DNA from: Cladopsammia gracilis
Lineage: Eukaryota; Cnidaria; Anthozoa; Scleractinia; Dendrophylliidae
Direction of reading: 5' to 3'
NCBI GenBank assembly: GCA_022457155.1
Contig: JAJGOT010000257.1
Coordinates: 561,001 to 625,000, forward strand
DNA length: 64,000 nt
Shown here: positions 33,481 through 44,400 of the stretch, piece after piece
How positions within the stretch are numbered: position 1 is the first letter of the stretch
Layout of the letters: each line of letters opens with the position of its first letter
Made by a program: the position numbers and the translations under genes
Notes under the pieces: model-generated
The model's input: the letters and a program-made list of their open reading frames with translations, nothing else
Databases searched by the model: none
What the model was told of the DNA's origin: nothing

Positions 33481-33640
33481 GGGGTTTACCTCGGTGTAAG
33501 AACCTGTGACTTTTTCCTTTGTTTTTCACCTTTGTAGTATTGCATTCCCAGTTGACTCTATTGTTTTATGCCTTTTGTTTTCTTTGTTTTACGTCACTCA
33601 TGAGTTTCACAGGTTCTTACACCGAGGATGAGCCGCAATT
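33481..33640. mobile_element. ~150 bp MITE, 21 bp perfect inverted ends, insertion in unit 3
   Basis: CCTCGGTGTAAGAACCTGTGA (33489-33509) is perfectly inverted at 33607-33627. CAATTTG occurs at both outer edges and looks like the target duplication. Unit 2 at about 22845 lacks the insert. Confidence 0.8.
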
Positions 33641-34013
33641 TGCATCCTCGCTTAAGAAAAGTCTATAAACTGAGTAAAAATTCTTGTTTTTGTTTCGCAC
33701 ATGGACGCTCAGTTGCACGGGCAAAAATTTTAAAATGCTATATCTCCAAAGCAATGTTGCTGATATGACTGAGAACCTGTTGACTGATGGGCCGTGTTAA
33801 ATAAGCTGTTTAGAAAATTAAAGGCAAGGTTCTAACGTTATCTTTTTATAGTACATCCAAAATCGATATTTTGAATGGCTTGACAAGCCATAAGAGCGTT
33901 ATGTAATCGGAGGAGTGGAGTTAATGTCCAACCGCACGAGAATTGACGACAATCCTACTGATTTCATGAAATGACTACGAGACAAAAGCTCAACCGGCTT
34001 AAATAATTATCAA

Positions 34014-34427
34014 ATAAATGTTGAGCCACGTAGCACTGGTGATACAAACAAGGAATCAGAGAATTAACTCTGTGTGTAAATTATAGTGCTAAGGTAAACC
34101 CATAAATTTTCCTGTACTGAGCGTTAGCCCTAGTAAGGAAATGAGGGACCACACGAGGGAAAGAAAAAAATCTTTGACCTCGGTGGGATTCGAACCCACG
34201 ACCTCCGGATAAGATCTTCCGTCGCTCTACCGCTTGAGCCACGAGGCCGTACGGGAGCAGATCGCGGGTAATAAGGTGGTAATTCGTGGCAATGAGAATG
34301 TGAAGGGTACAAATAAATGTTGAGCCACGTAGCAATGGTGATACAAACAAGGAATCAGAGAATTAACTCTGTGTGTAAATTATAGTGCTAAGGTAAACCC
34401 ATAAATTTTCCTGTACTGAGCGTTAGC
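34014..34427. mobile_element. ~414 bp insertion: 118 bp direct repeats around a tRNA-like gene
   Basis: The ~118 bp segment starting ATAAATGTTGAGCCACG at about 34014 is repeated with one change at about 34313-34427. Between the copies lie ~180 bp with a minus-strand tRNA-like sequence. Unit 2 (about 23216) reads TTATCAAGCAACATACAGC with no insert. Direct terminal repeats plus a tRNA-like centre resemble a miniature LTR-like or tandem SINE structure. No clear TSD. Confidence 0.7.
34175..34248 (-). tRNA. tRNA-like gene, probably SINE-derived
   Basis: The 74-base sequence folds well. The acceptor arm GGCCTCG pairs with CGAGGTC (one G-T), the D stem GCTC pairs with GAGC, the T arm GTGGG/CCCAC carries loop TTCGAAT, and there is a 5-base variable loop. 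The anticodon arm pairs (A)CGGA with TCCG(G) but leaves an 8-base loop (AGATCTTA). There is thus no normal anticodon, although CTT (Lys) is in it. A and B boxes are intact, so Pol III could transcribe it. Because of the loop and the flanking 118 bp repeats, I favour a tRNA-derived mobile sequence over a decoding tRNA. Confidence 0.5.
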
Positions 34428-35523
34428 AACATACAGCAATAATAAACAATCGTTAAACTAATATAGTAACACATGTATTCCAATGGACAGAGCAGTTTTT
34501 GTCTACTAGATAACAAGCAATAAAATTTACCTTAATGAGTAGGTGCTTCCAACTGGAGAAGTGTACTCAACGAGATTTGTATAATTATTTATAGTCGATA
34601 AACAAAGCCGAATTCTAAAATTCTTAAAGGTATTTCTTTATTGTGTCTATGGTCTAGCGAACAGCAATCGAATATAGTCGCTTGCAACATCATCAAAGAG
34701 TTATTGTTTTGTTTGGGAGAACTTGAAATAGCGGTGGAAACACTTTACAAAACTTCGGTAACTGTTTTTACACATGCACGTAAAGCTGGGGTCCTCTTCT
34801 TTTCTATTATGTTACACTTTTCAACTCAATTTCGACTATTTATCCATCTGTTTCTTGGGTCTGGTTCGTACTGATGAATATTCAAACGATGCTCCGTTTA
34901 TTAAGCCCTGTGCAGTCATGTGAAATTCTCTTTCTCTCTTTCTTCGCGTATTTACATGAGATGATAACAATTTGACACAGAATGTTTCACGGTAGTGGCC
35001 GCTATACATGTATTTAAATTGGGGCAATCATTATGTGAACAGGAAAAAAACCATGGTAATAGCTTCCAACATCGGTCTCGGCACCTCTGCTATCTAAATG
35101 AGTGAATTAATATAAACGAAAACTCTGTCAAATGTTATTTGTTTAATATTGTATTAACTTTTAAATTCGGGCATGACATATTTTATAACAATATAACCAC
35201 TAAAACGAAAACTTTTTAACAGAACATTTCAGCGGTACTAAAAAATCGTCAATTTGATTTTGAACACCCTCAGTTGGTAAAGGCTGTTGAGCTATAATAA
35301 TTTCTAATATATGATCCTAGATATTTGACATTCCGAGGTTCTCCGCTTGTGCTATGTACTTCACACACGTGACCTGCCTAGCACGTGTCCAGCTCGTGGA
35401 ATTCTCAACCCCAAAGTCCTCAGTCCACGAAAATACGTAAAAAAGGACGAGAACTTGTTGTTCACGCATATTTAATTCACAAGCTTCAATTTCTTATAAT
35501 CCTAAAATCAAATCGAGCTAAGG

Positions 35524-35694
35524 TCAAAGTTCCTCTTTCCTGTTCGTTTCTTTGTTGTTTTCGCTCTGTGCCTCTCCCGTAGAATTTATAGGTTCTTTCA
35601 GTTCTACTTTTCCTGCCAGAATATCTTCAATCCATTGCTGAAGATGGCGAAGTTTGGTTTCTTTGCCTTTTTTCTTGAACCAGGAACTTTTGCT
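35524..35694 (-). CDS. Calsequestrin-like exon 13 (C-terminus with KEEL)
   Basis: 57 codons including the stop, after an ACTACAG acceptor. WIEDILAGKVELKEP matches the last helix of domain III (calsequestrin WIEDVL-GKI). Then follows a short polar tail with INST (sequon) and NRKEEL-stop. It shares its encoded sequence with the orphan copy at 24320-24490. Confidence 0.85.
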   Translation of the reverse strand, partial: SKSSWFKKKGKETKLRHLQQWIEDILAGKVELKEPINSTGEAQSENNKETNRKEEL

Positions 35695-38600
35695 CTGTAG
35701 TAATAACATATGAATTCTCTTTAGTGATTGCAATATATTTCAATGAACGACAATTATGAGAATTTTGAGACTAATCAATTAGAATTAAATCTTACCATTG
35801 ACAAACCTGTGACCATCGAACTCCAGTCGTGCGTTTCTCAAAAGCCTCGCCCAAAAGCTATTTTTAAATTCAGTTTCTAACGAATGGTTTTGAAGTTGTT
35901 AGCCCGCAAACCAGCCCAATTTGTGTAGTAAACGTAATATTTCATTGCCTGGTTTTAAAAAATAAAAAAAAAACGAATCTGGCTTTGTAAACATTCTGCG
36001 TATGACATAGCTTTTCACGCCCGAATAGTTTTCGAGACTTTCGAGAAATACACGCCAAATCAAAACTGGAATTTACAAATGTTGGGATTTGTGGTAGTTA
36101 GAATTAAAGGCCCACCTTCACCCAACATGCTGTGCGCGCGTGATCTCTTTCTGGGCTGAACGTGCAACCAATCAGACCATGAATATGAACAATGGAGTAT
36201 TTCAAAACAAAAACAAACGACCGCAACGTCTTTTGGGTCAGTGAAGGTGGGCCTTTAAGCTGGAGAACATGGAGAAAAACGCAAGTAACAGCGACGAGAA
36301 CCGACAACAAACTTAACCCAGCTGGTGAACCAAGAGCCGAAAAATCGGATCCATATAATGAATTTATGAATAAAATCATATATGAACCGCGGAAAAGGAA
36401 TGAAATGATCGTTACAGACAGTTATATACCCAGCCCTCCGTTTAGTGCGATCGTCCGGGTTTTAGTGTCGTTCTGAAAAGAACTGTTATTGTTGACATTG
36501 ACTGAGGTTTCGACAACCTGAGCGGAAGTCATCTTTAGATTCTTGTGAACCGTCAGTTGCTGGTATTTTTATGTTTGGTTGTAGCTGTCACTGGTCAGTT
36601 TAGCCATGATATTATTGGCCATTGATTGGTGAGTTCCGATCCGTGCATTGCTGTTAGTGTAACTTTTATCGGTCTATTGTTAGTCAAATTTGTCGGTGAA
36701 TTCACCATTTACAAAGTTATATACTCCTTAACTATAGAGCAGTTTTCAATTGAGTGTCGAAAGTAATTACACAATTGCTTTGGTTTTGCATTGCTACGCT
36801 TTGTGATTGGCTAAAAAATCTCGCGCCTTTTCTCGACCAATCAGAAGTAAAACCAAAACCAATCGTGACTTGCTCGCACGCGTTTTTCCGCGCTTGGCGC
36901 CGCCGACATGTATTTGCTTCGAGCTCTGATTGGTTCATTGGATTGTTTACGACTGCTGTGATTGGTCAGAGTAATTACTTTGGTTTTGGTTTTACGACAC
37001 TCAATTGAAAACTGCTCTATAACTCATTTCGCAACTCTCACTGCAGCGGTTCATAACGTATCAGAATGCAACGGAGAAAAAGTCCACAAACTTTTAGGCG
37101 TGGTCAACTTTATCAGATATAGGAGGGGGTACAGTTTTATGTTTTTAATAAGCATACTTTTACAAGACTATTTCGGTAAAATGTCATACAAATCTGCCAA
37201 ATAGAGCAGTTTTTAATTGAGGGTCGAGAGCAATTTCGCGACTGCTTTAGTTTTGCATTGCTACGTTTTGTAATTGGCTTACAAATTTCGCGCCATTTTC
37301 TCAACCAATCCGAAATCAAACCAAAACCAATCTTGACTTGCCTGCAGGCGTTTTCCCGCGCTTGGCGCCGGCTACATGTATTTCCTACGAGTTCTGATTG
37401 GTTCATTGGATGGTCTGCGTCTGTTGTGATTGGCCAGAGTGATTACTTTGGTTTTGGGTTTACGACACTCAGTTTAAAACTGCTCTATAAGCCATTTCGA
37501 AAAATACCATAATACTCTTTAAAGTGCAGGTATGGGTGGTGCTTGATGTAAGCCTGATTTTTCCAATTTCTTTTGTTTTCAGCACGAACTGCACGTGTAT
37601 GCTTCAACTTCTTGGCAATTTGCATACGGTGCACATTTGTATACGAACACACAATGCTACGTCCTAGCATTCCTTCATGTACTCTGAATTCCATTGTGCC
37701 ATTCTATCAAAGGAGACTTGAAAAAATTACACCCCGGTGAGGCTGAGCCTGCACATAAAAGATTATTATGGTATTTTTCGAAGTGGCCCATTGACCAAAC
37801 ACCATAAGCACCTTTGTGGTCTTTGTGCCCTCCCGGGGTGAACGTATTAGAAGCAACTTACCAGTTTAGGCTCAATAACTCCTATCATCGGGGAGTTAAC
37901 ATCGATATTATATGACGTCTGCCAGTAATCTCGCATCTGAAACGTAAATGAAAGAACAGCTCATCCCACGTGTTGTTGTTATTATTTTTATGAATGCTAA
38001 AAACTGAAACTTATATAATTAAAAAGTGTAAATTAGTCCAGAAAAACCCTTCGGGCAGTGACTTATAAATGTAATGTATTTTGTACTCAGTTTGCTTTTT
38101 GAACTGAAGTTCAATTTTGCTACTTTCAATTTGCGTTTAATGTGTCCGTCTCTTTTTATACGAGAGAAATAAGCCTTGTACTGACCGCATAAATGGCACA
38201 AAATCACCGTTCGCGTCTTACACAAGCCGCGGCTTGTGTAAGACGCGGCTTACATAAACCGCGGGTTTAGAGCCGCGCTCGTATAAATGGGTCAGTTCGC
38301 AGCTTATGTCAGTCGCAGCGTATTTCTCTCGTATAAATGGCCCTATTGTTTGCAAACTAAGAAGAGGCTCGATGTTTACAAACCAGATTGAGCGGTTTTC
38401 AATCGAATGTCAAATGTAATTTCGCAACTGCTTTGGTTTTGCATTGCTACGCCACTTTCTTAACCAATCAGAAGTAAAACCAAAACCAATCGTGACTTGC
38501 TCGCACGCGTTTTCCCGCGCTTGGCGCCAGCGACATGTATTTGCTTTGTGTTCTGATTGGTTCATTGGATTGTCCGCGTCTGTTGTGATTGGCCAAAATA

Positions 38601-41387
38601 ATTGTTTTGGTTTTGGTTTTACGACACTCAGTTGAAGACAGCTCTAACGCGTCAGTTTCGAAAATACAGTGGAACTGAGTCGTTGGAACTCCCATAAAGA
38701 GATTCAAAAGCTGACACGTTTGAATCTCGTCTTTACAATGGTCAATTTACTTTATTAACTTAGTCAATACCAAATTAGTTTACAGTCAAACCTCTATAAA
38801 GCGGTCACCCTCGGGAAATAGCCAACTGACCACTTCAGTAATAGAGGTGTTCTAAAGTTTAGCATATGATCACAGGTAGCCCAAGCTCAAGTGATGTTTA
38901 CACGTTGTAATTTAAACGTCGTGTGGTAACTGTTGCGTAATAGCGAAATTATAAGGATTTGTATGGGGAAAATTCACTTCGAATTTAAATTTTTTTAATT
39001 TGAGCGTAAAATTAGGAACGATATTTGAATAAAACTGGCTCACCTGAACGTCTTTGTGTGTTTACTTGCGTCTTGAGTGGTTTTGGGGTCGATTCGAAGC
39101 GATTCCAGCGAGTTTTAGTTCAACTGTTTTAGGGAGGAAGAAATGAGTGGAACTAAAACTCGCGGGAATCGCTTTGAATCGACCCCAAAACCACTCAATA
39201 TACCAGTAAACACACAAAGAAGTTCAGGTGAGCCATTTTTATTGAAATATCGTTCGTAATTTCACGCTCAAATTCGAAGCGAATTTTCCCCATACAAATC
39301 CTTATAATTTGGCTATTTCGCAACAGTTACCACGACGTTCAAATTACGTGTAAACATCACTTGAGCTTGGGGTACCTGTGATGTGATATGGCAAAAATTG
39401 AACTAGAATGCGAAATTGATCACATGATGTACATTTTATTAGTAGCAACAACTGAAACGCAAAATATGATAAATACAAATTAGGCAAGTGTCTTGTTGTA
39501 AACAACATCAAACGTTTTGCCATCACATTCAACGCGTAGCTTAATTTCGTGAAACAAGTCACTCTCTTTGCTTAGCGCCAATGATAGCTTCGTAGAGGTG
39601 AAATACAATAAAATTAGCCAATTGGGAAGTCTAAACGGTGGCGCGTCCGCTTAATAGAGGTCAAGTTTACAGTAAGTATGGGGAGCGATTTCCTGGAATT
39701 TGATAAGTGACCTCTTTATAGAGGGTGACCGCTTGATAGAGGGCCGCTTAAGGTTTCACTGTTGTTGTAACTTCACAAGGGAATTGGTTACTCAACAAGG
39801 ATTTAAATCAAGCAAAAAGCTAAGCGGTTTGTAAACGTCAAAATTAACGTTTCTAGTTTTATCCTTGATATAAGGATCTCGGTCAAGGGCGCGATCCTCG
39901 ATAGTTCTATCAAAACGGCAACACACGCACATACAAGTGAAAAGATTGACTGGTTTTATACAGAACATAACAAAGCACTTGAGTTTAAAGGGATTGCTTG
40001 TACAACTCACCGTTGGAAAAGGATCTGGATCAACCCACAAGAAATGTAGTTTCTTGTTGTCGCCATAGCGTTTGGCTAGCGACTTCACCAAAGAAAAAAA
40101 CTGGGCGCCCTCTGTTAAAAACAAAATGGACGTCATATTAAAGTGTTCCTGTTGCAGAATGTCAAAAAAGTACGTGCTTTAATTTGCTTTAAATAAAAAT
40201 CTGTCCACGGCTCATAATCGAAATCAGAATGAAAAAAAAAGAGCCTACCGTTCGTGGCAAGTCTCACGAAGGCTGTTATGAGGTAACCTTCCTTTTTAGT
40301 CGACTAGAAATAAAAACAAAGATGTTGGATTGTATTTATTACGAACTCGTGGCAGTATACACGGAAATAAGAGAATAAGTTAGCCGTTTGCCTCAGAACA
40401 AAGACGATTGTTTGTAGCATTCCTCCCCGGAAGGAGGTATTATCAAAAACTGAGGCCCACGCGGGCATTTTAACTATTATAGCGCGAAAGCGCGCGTCAT
40501 ATCGCCTAATTCTTTGATAACAAAGCACAGTTTGAAAAAAATATCGAGGTTGCATTCTCTTGTCAAAATGCGAAATTTACCTCCATCGTTGGATATACGT
40601 CATGTAGACATAGTGTATATCGATAACTTTTTTTACCATATTTAGGCAGTGTAACAATGCGTTGAATTACAATAGGGGATGTCTGCATTTATCGCATACC
40701 ATTTATTTGAGGATTAAATATCCCATATGGGCCTTATCCATGATGACGTCACCGGCTAAAAATTCACCACCAAGCCTGGTTTGTACGAAATTCCTTGCAA
40801 ACCTTTGACAAGTTCACGTTGTTTTTGAGTGGGTATTCTTTTCAACTTTGCTCCTTTGAGAATACATTGATGAAATTGTCACAGGTTTACACTTCGAAAG
40901 CGAGGCTTGGGGGGTGAAATCAGCTAGGGCTATTCACTTTATTCGGGTATCACACATTTGTTGCTTAACATCTCAGTTTTTGCTTTGGCTTTACATTGCT
41001 TCGCTTTGTGATCGGCTAAAAAATCTCGCGCCATCTTTTCAACCAATCAGAAATAAAATCAAAACCAATCATAACTTGTTCGCACGTGTTTTCCCGCGCT
41101 TGGCGCCGGCTACTTGAAATTGTTTCGAGTTGTGATTGGTTCATTGGATTGCCTGGGTCTCTTGTGATTGGCCAGAGTAATTACTTTCGTTTTGGTTTTA
41201 CAAACTGTTCTATTACTGAGCCATTCACTTCAACCAGCAGTGCACTGAGAAAATAATCTCTTATTTTGCCTTCACTACACAACCGAACACACTCAAAGGT
41301 TGAGGCATGGGCGCGTTGGTCAGCCAGGCCCACGATACATTTTATTATTGACAAAGGACTATCGTATTACAATATTACTATAAGTGA

Positions 41388-41419
<32 letters not shown>

Positions 41420-44400
41420 TATTTACAATGGCGAGCCGAAGGCGAGCCATTGTAAATCCCATACAGATCGGACGCGAATATTTTATCTGACTTATGAAAT
41501 GAAACAATGAGTAGAGATCTGTATGAAAAGTTCATGCATACTAACTAGCTCAGCAGAGATCTGTATCAAAAGTTAATGCATACTAATTAGTTCAGCAGAG
41601 ATCTGTATCAAAAGTTAATGCATACTAATTAGCTCAGCAGAGATCTGTATCAAAAGTTAATGCTACTGTTTAATAATTCATCAACTCAGTTGATCTGTAT
41701 TGGGGTTTACAAACCTTCATTAAACATTCATTTCTTTTGTATTTTCCTTATGAATTATTAATGAATTTTATAATATACTATACTATAATATTACCATAAC
41801 TCTAGGTTGGCCGGCCAGGCCCACGATACATTTTGTTATTGACAAAGAACTATAATATAACGATAACTCTAAGCGCACCAGAGCCGGACACGTAAACCCC
41901 AAAAAACCAACTGTTGGAAAAAATAGGGACCGTGTACCCCCAACCTATGCAGTGGTGCTATACCTTTGGGGTTTTAAGGTGTTTTTAACTAACAAACGAC
42001 TAAAATGCGGCTAAAACTGCCGATAACAAATCTTAAGGTATTACAATAAACAAGACGAAAGTTAACTTGTTTGAACAGTACTAGAGGCGGCGAGGCTGAC
42101 CGTAGAATGACACAAATCTATCAACGAACACTTTTCAAACTCACGAACCGTGAGCCCCTGCGCACTACACTAGTCCCCGGTTCTCTGGTCCGTGTCGGCA
42201 AAATATTAATTTATGTTAATACCGATTATCACAAATTACATTTTCTAACCATCTTTTTTCTTCTTATCTGACTGTAATGGTAATGAAAGAAGAAATGAAT
42301 CAACAGTTTACTTACCCACGTATCATGAATATCTTCAAGCCTGATCTTTGTCAAAACATTTCTGTTTTAGACAAAAAGAAAGGAAAATATTATCTTAATA
42401 TTAAACCAACAACTGCCAGCAAATTAAAGGGGCAGTTTGACGGGGATTTAGTGTCGTTTAAAAAACAAAAAGTGTTTTTGTATAATTGAGAGAAACCTGA
42501 TGATGAAGACATTACATTTTCTTATTTCATTACCGAGCTTAAAGTACACCTTAATAAACCCCAAAATTGTTTTTTTCGCTTAATCAACTCTATGTACGTT
42601 GAAAAGTTGAATAGTCAAATATTTCTTGTTTTTAACGTTGCGTTAGTGAATTATAGAGCTTTGAATTTACAAAATGTTAATAAGATGACGTCAAATCAAG
42701 ACTCGTTTATTAATACAACTACTTGTTTCCACCTCCAAGTAAATTTTTTTTTACAAATCAATTGACTGTTAACAGTTTTTATTTAGTATTTTTTAAATTG
42801 GTTACCCTTAAGCTGTGAACTGCATATTGTAAATTGAAGTAGAAATAATGGTAAAGTCTTGATGTTACGTCATCTAATTAGCATTTTGTAAATTCAAACC
42901 TCTATAACTCACTAACGCGATGTTAGAAACAAGAAATATTTCACTATTCGACTTTTCAACGTACATTGAGTTGATTAAACGAAAAAAATTGGGGGTTAGG
43001 TGCACCTTTACATTAACCATCTTTCTTTATTTATCAGCTCACATGACGCTTTCGACATAGCTGATCCTAGCAGTACGCAGTACGCATGTTATACATCAAC
43101 CTACAATTCGCGTCATAATTAGTTGGGACACTCAAGGACAAGTTCACGTTTAGCTGTTCAATCAAAAACTTCGTGATCTTGCAAAACTAAACAGACCAAC
43201 AAACGGAATTGATTATAACATATTGCTCACCTTTTGTTCTTTTCGATAAAGTTGTTAATATTTTCTTCTGTTATGGCCTAGAATTATAACAAAAAGAGTG
43301 ATTTAACTAAACTCATGAAAAAGATTATAAAAAAAACCACTTTATTTCTACTTTGTTTTCTTTGTCTTAGCGAGTGAAACCGCTGGACTTTTGAACGCAC
43401 TGAGCAAACTCATGAATACGAAACAACCTTCGGACCCTCCCCTCTAGTAGGCGTTTTGCTCCACCGTCCCCCCACCCCTGCGTCCAACTTCCCACCCTCC
43501 CCTCTCTACAATTCCGTCACTATGGGTAAGGCAGGTGACCATTACATATTGCAGACTCGATGTTTACAGGCGATTGACCGAGTAAACATTTGCATAATTT
43601 TCCCCGTATGCTATAACTCGTTTAAAAATGCCCCTCCCGAGGGTGGGTGGGTGGGGGGGGGGGGGGGTACTCCCAAGGTTCTCAAACCCTGACCCTATTT
43701 AAGGGTAGAAAATCGAGATTCGATACCCTTTTTAAGGCCCAAAATTAAGCCGTGTAGTACAGGTTTAACAGACCATATCTTTTTCGTTTTGGGCGTTGGG
43801 GTGGATACTGCAATTTAGTGACCCTATCTAACGAAAATCTAAGGATCACAATGCCAAAAATACAAAAAGGATACCCTATTTAAGGACTGAGCACTTCAAA
43901 AACCCTACCCTATCGGGCGGCACAAACCTATATAGCGTATATAAGGGAGTACCCCCCGGGGGAAATGGTTTAGTTCGCACAAACCTCTCGTAGCTCAGTT
44001 GGTAAAACCATCCGATCGTTGTACGGAAGGTCATGGGTTCCATCCCCTGGGGGTCTCAGATATTTTCCTTATTGGTGCCATGACATAAAGTGGAACCTCC
44101 ATTAAGGGGACACCATCGAGACCAGGAGAAGTGTCCCCTTAACAGAGGTGTCCCTTTAAAAGAGGTGATAACTGACAATAGGCCTTTATCACGCGGCGAC
44201 CATGTTGACTCCCCGCAGAATAAAATGCTTCGTTTTTGCCCGCCCAACCTCGTTTACAACTTTTTCACTGCGAGGCTGGGCGGCGTAAATCTTTTGTTTT
44301 TACACAAAATGGCGGGGCGTGATAAAGGCCTATTACAAAGATTATATGAGCGTTTTGCCGGCCGGGACCAGGAGAAGTGTCCCCTTAATAGAGGTGTCCC

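Larger units (their letters stand above)
25850..36418. repeat. Segmental duplication unit 3
   Basis: Aligned in order with 14807-25237. Shared landmarks are the ATAAACTATTTA segment (26830 against 17045), the tRNA-derived repeat, the transporter gene, the AAAATGTAATAA block and the calsequestrin last exon. Extra sequence relative to unit 2 includes 27193-27651, 32702-32835, about 33481-33640 and about 34014-34427. Confidence 0.8.

Noticed and set aside
23443..35027. Paired short frames (77, 61-63, 65 residues) present in both units 2 and 3
   Set aside because: They are conserved only because the DNA is recently duplicated; there is no splice or domain support.
36754..41117. Repeated frames with QSEVKPKPIVTCSHAF
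   Set aside because: These are translations of MITE family A bodies, not genes.
41511..41665. Regular 42 bp repeats considered as a CRISPR array
   Set aside because: The repeats are contiguous with no unique spacers, and the genome is animal.
42071..42489. Two plus-strand frames of 66 and 70 residues
   Set aside because: They overlap calsequestrin-like exon 9 on the other strand and lack recognisable features.
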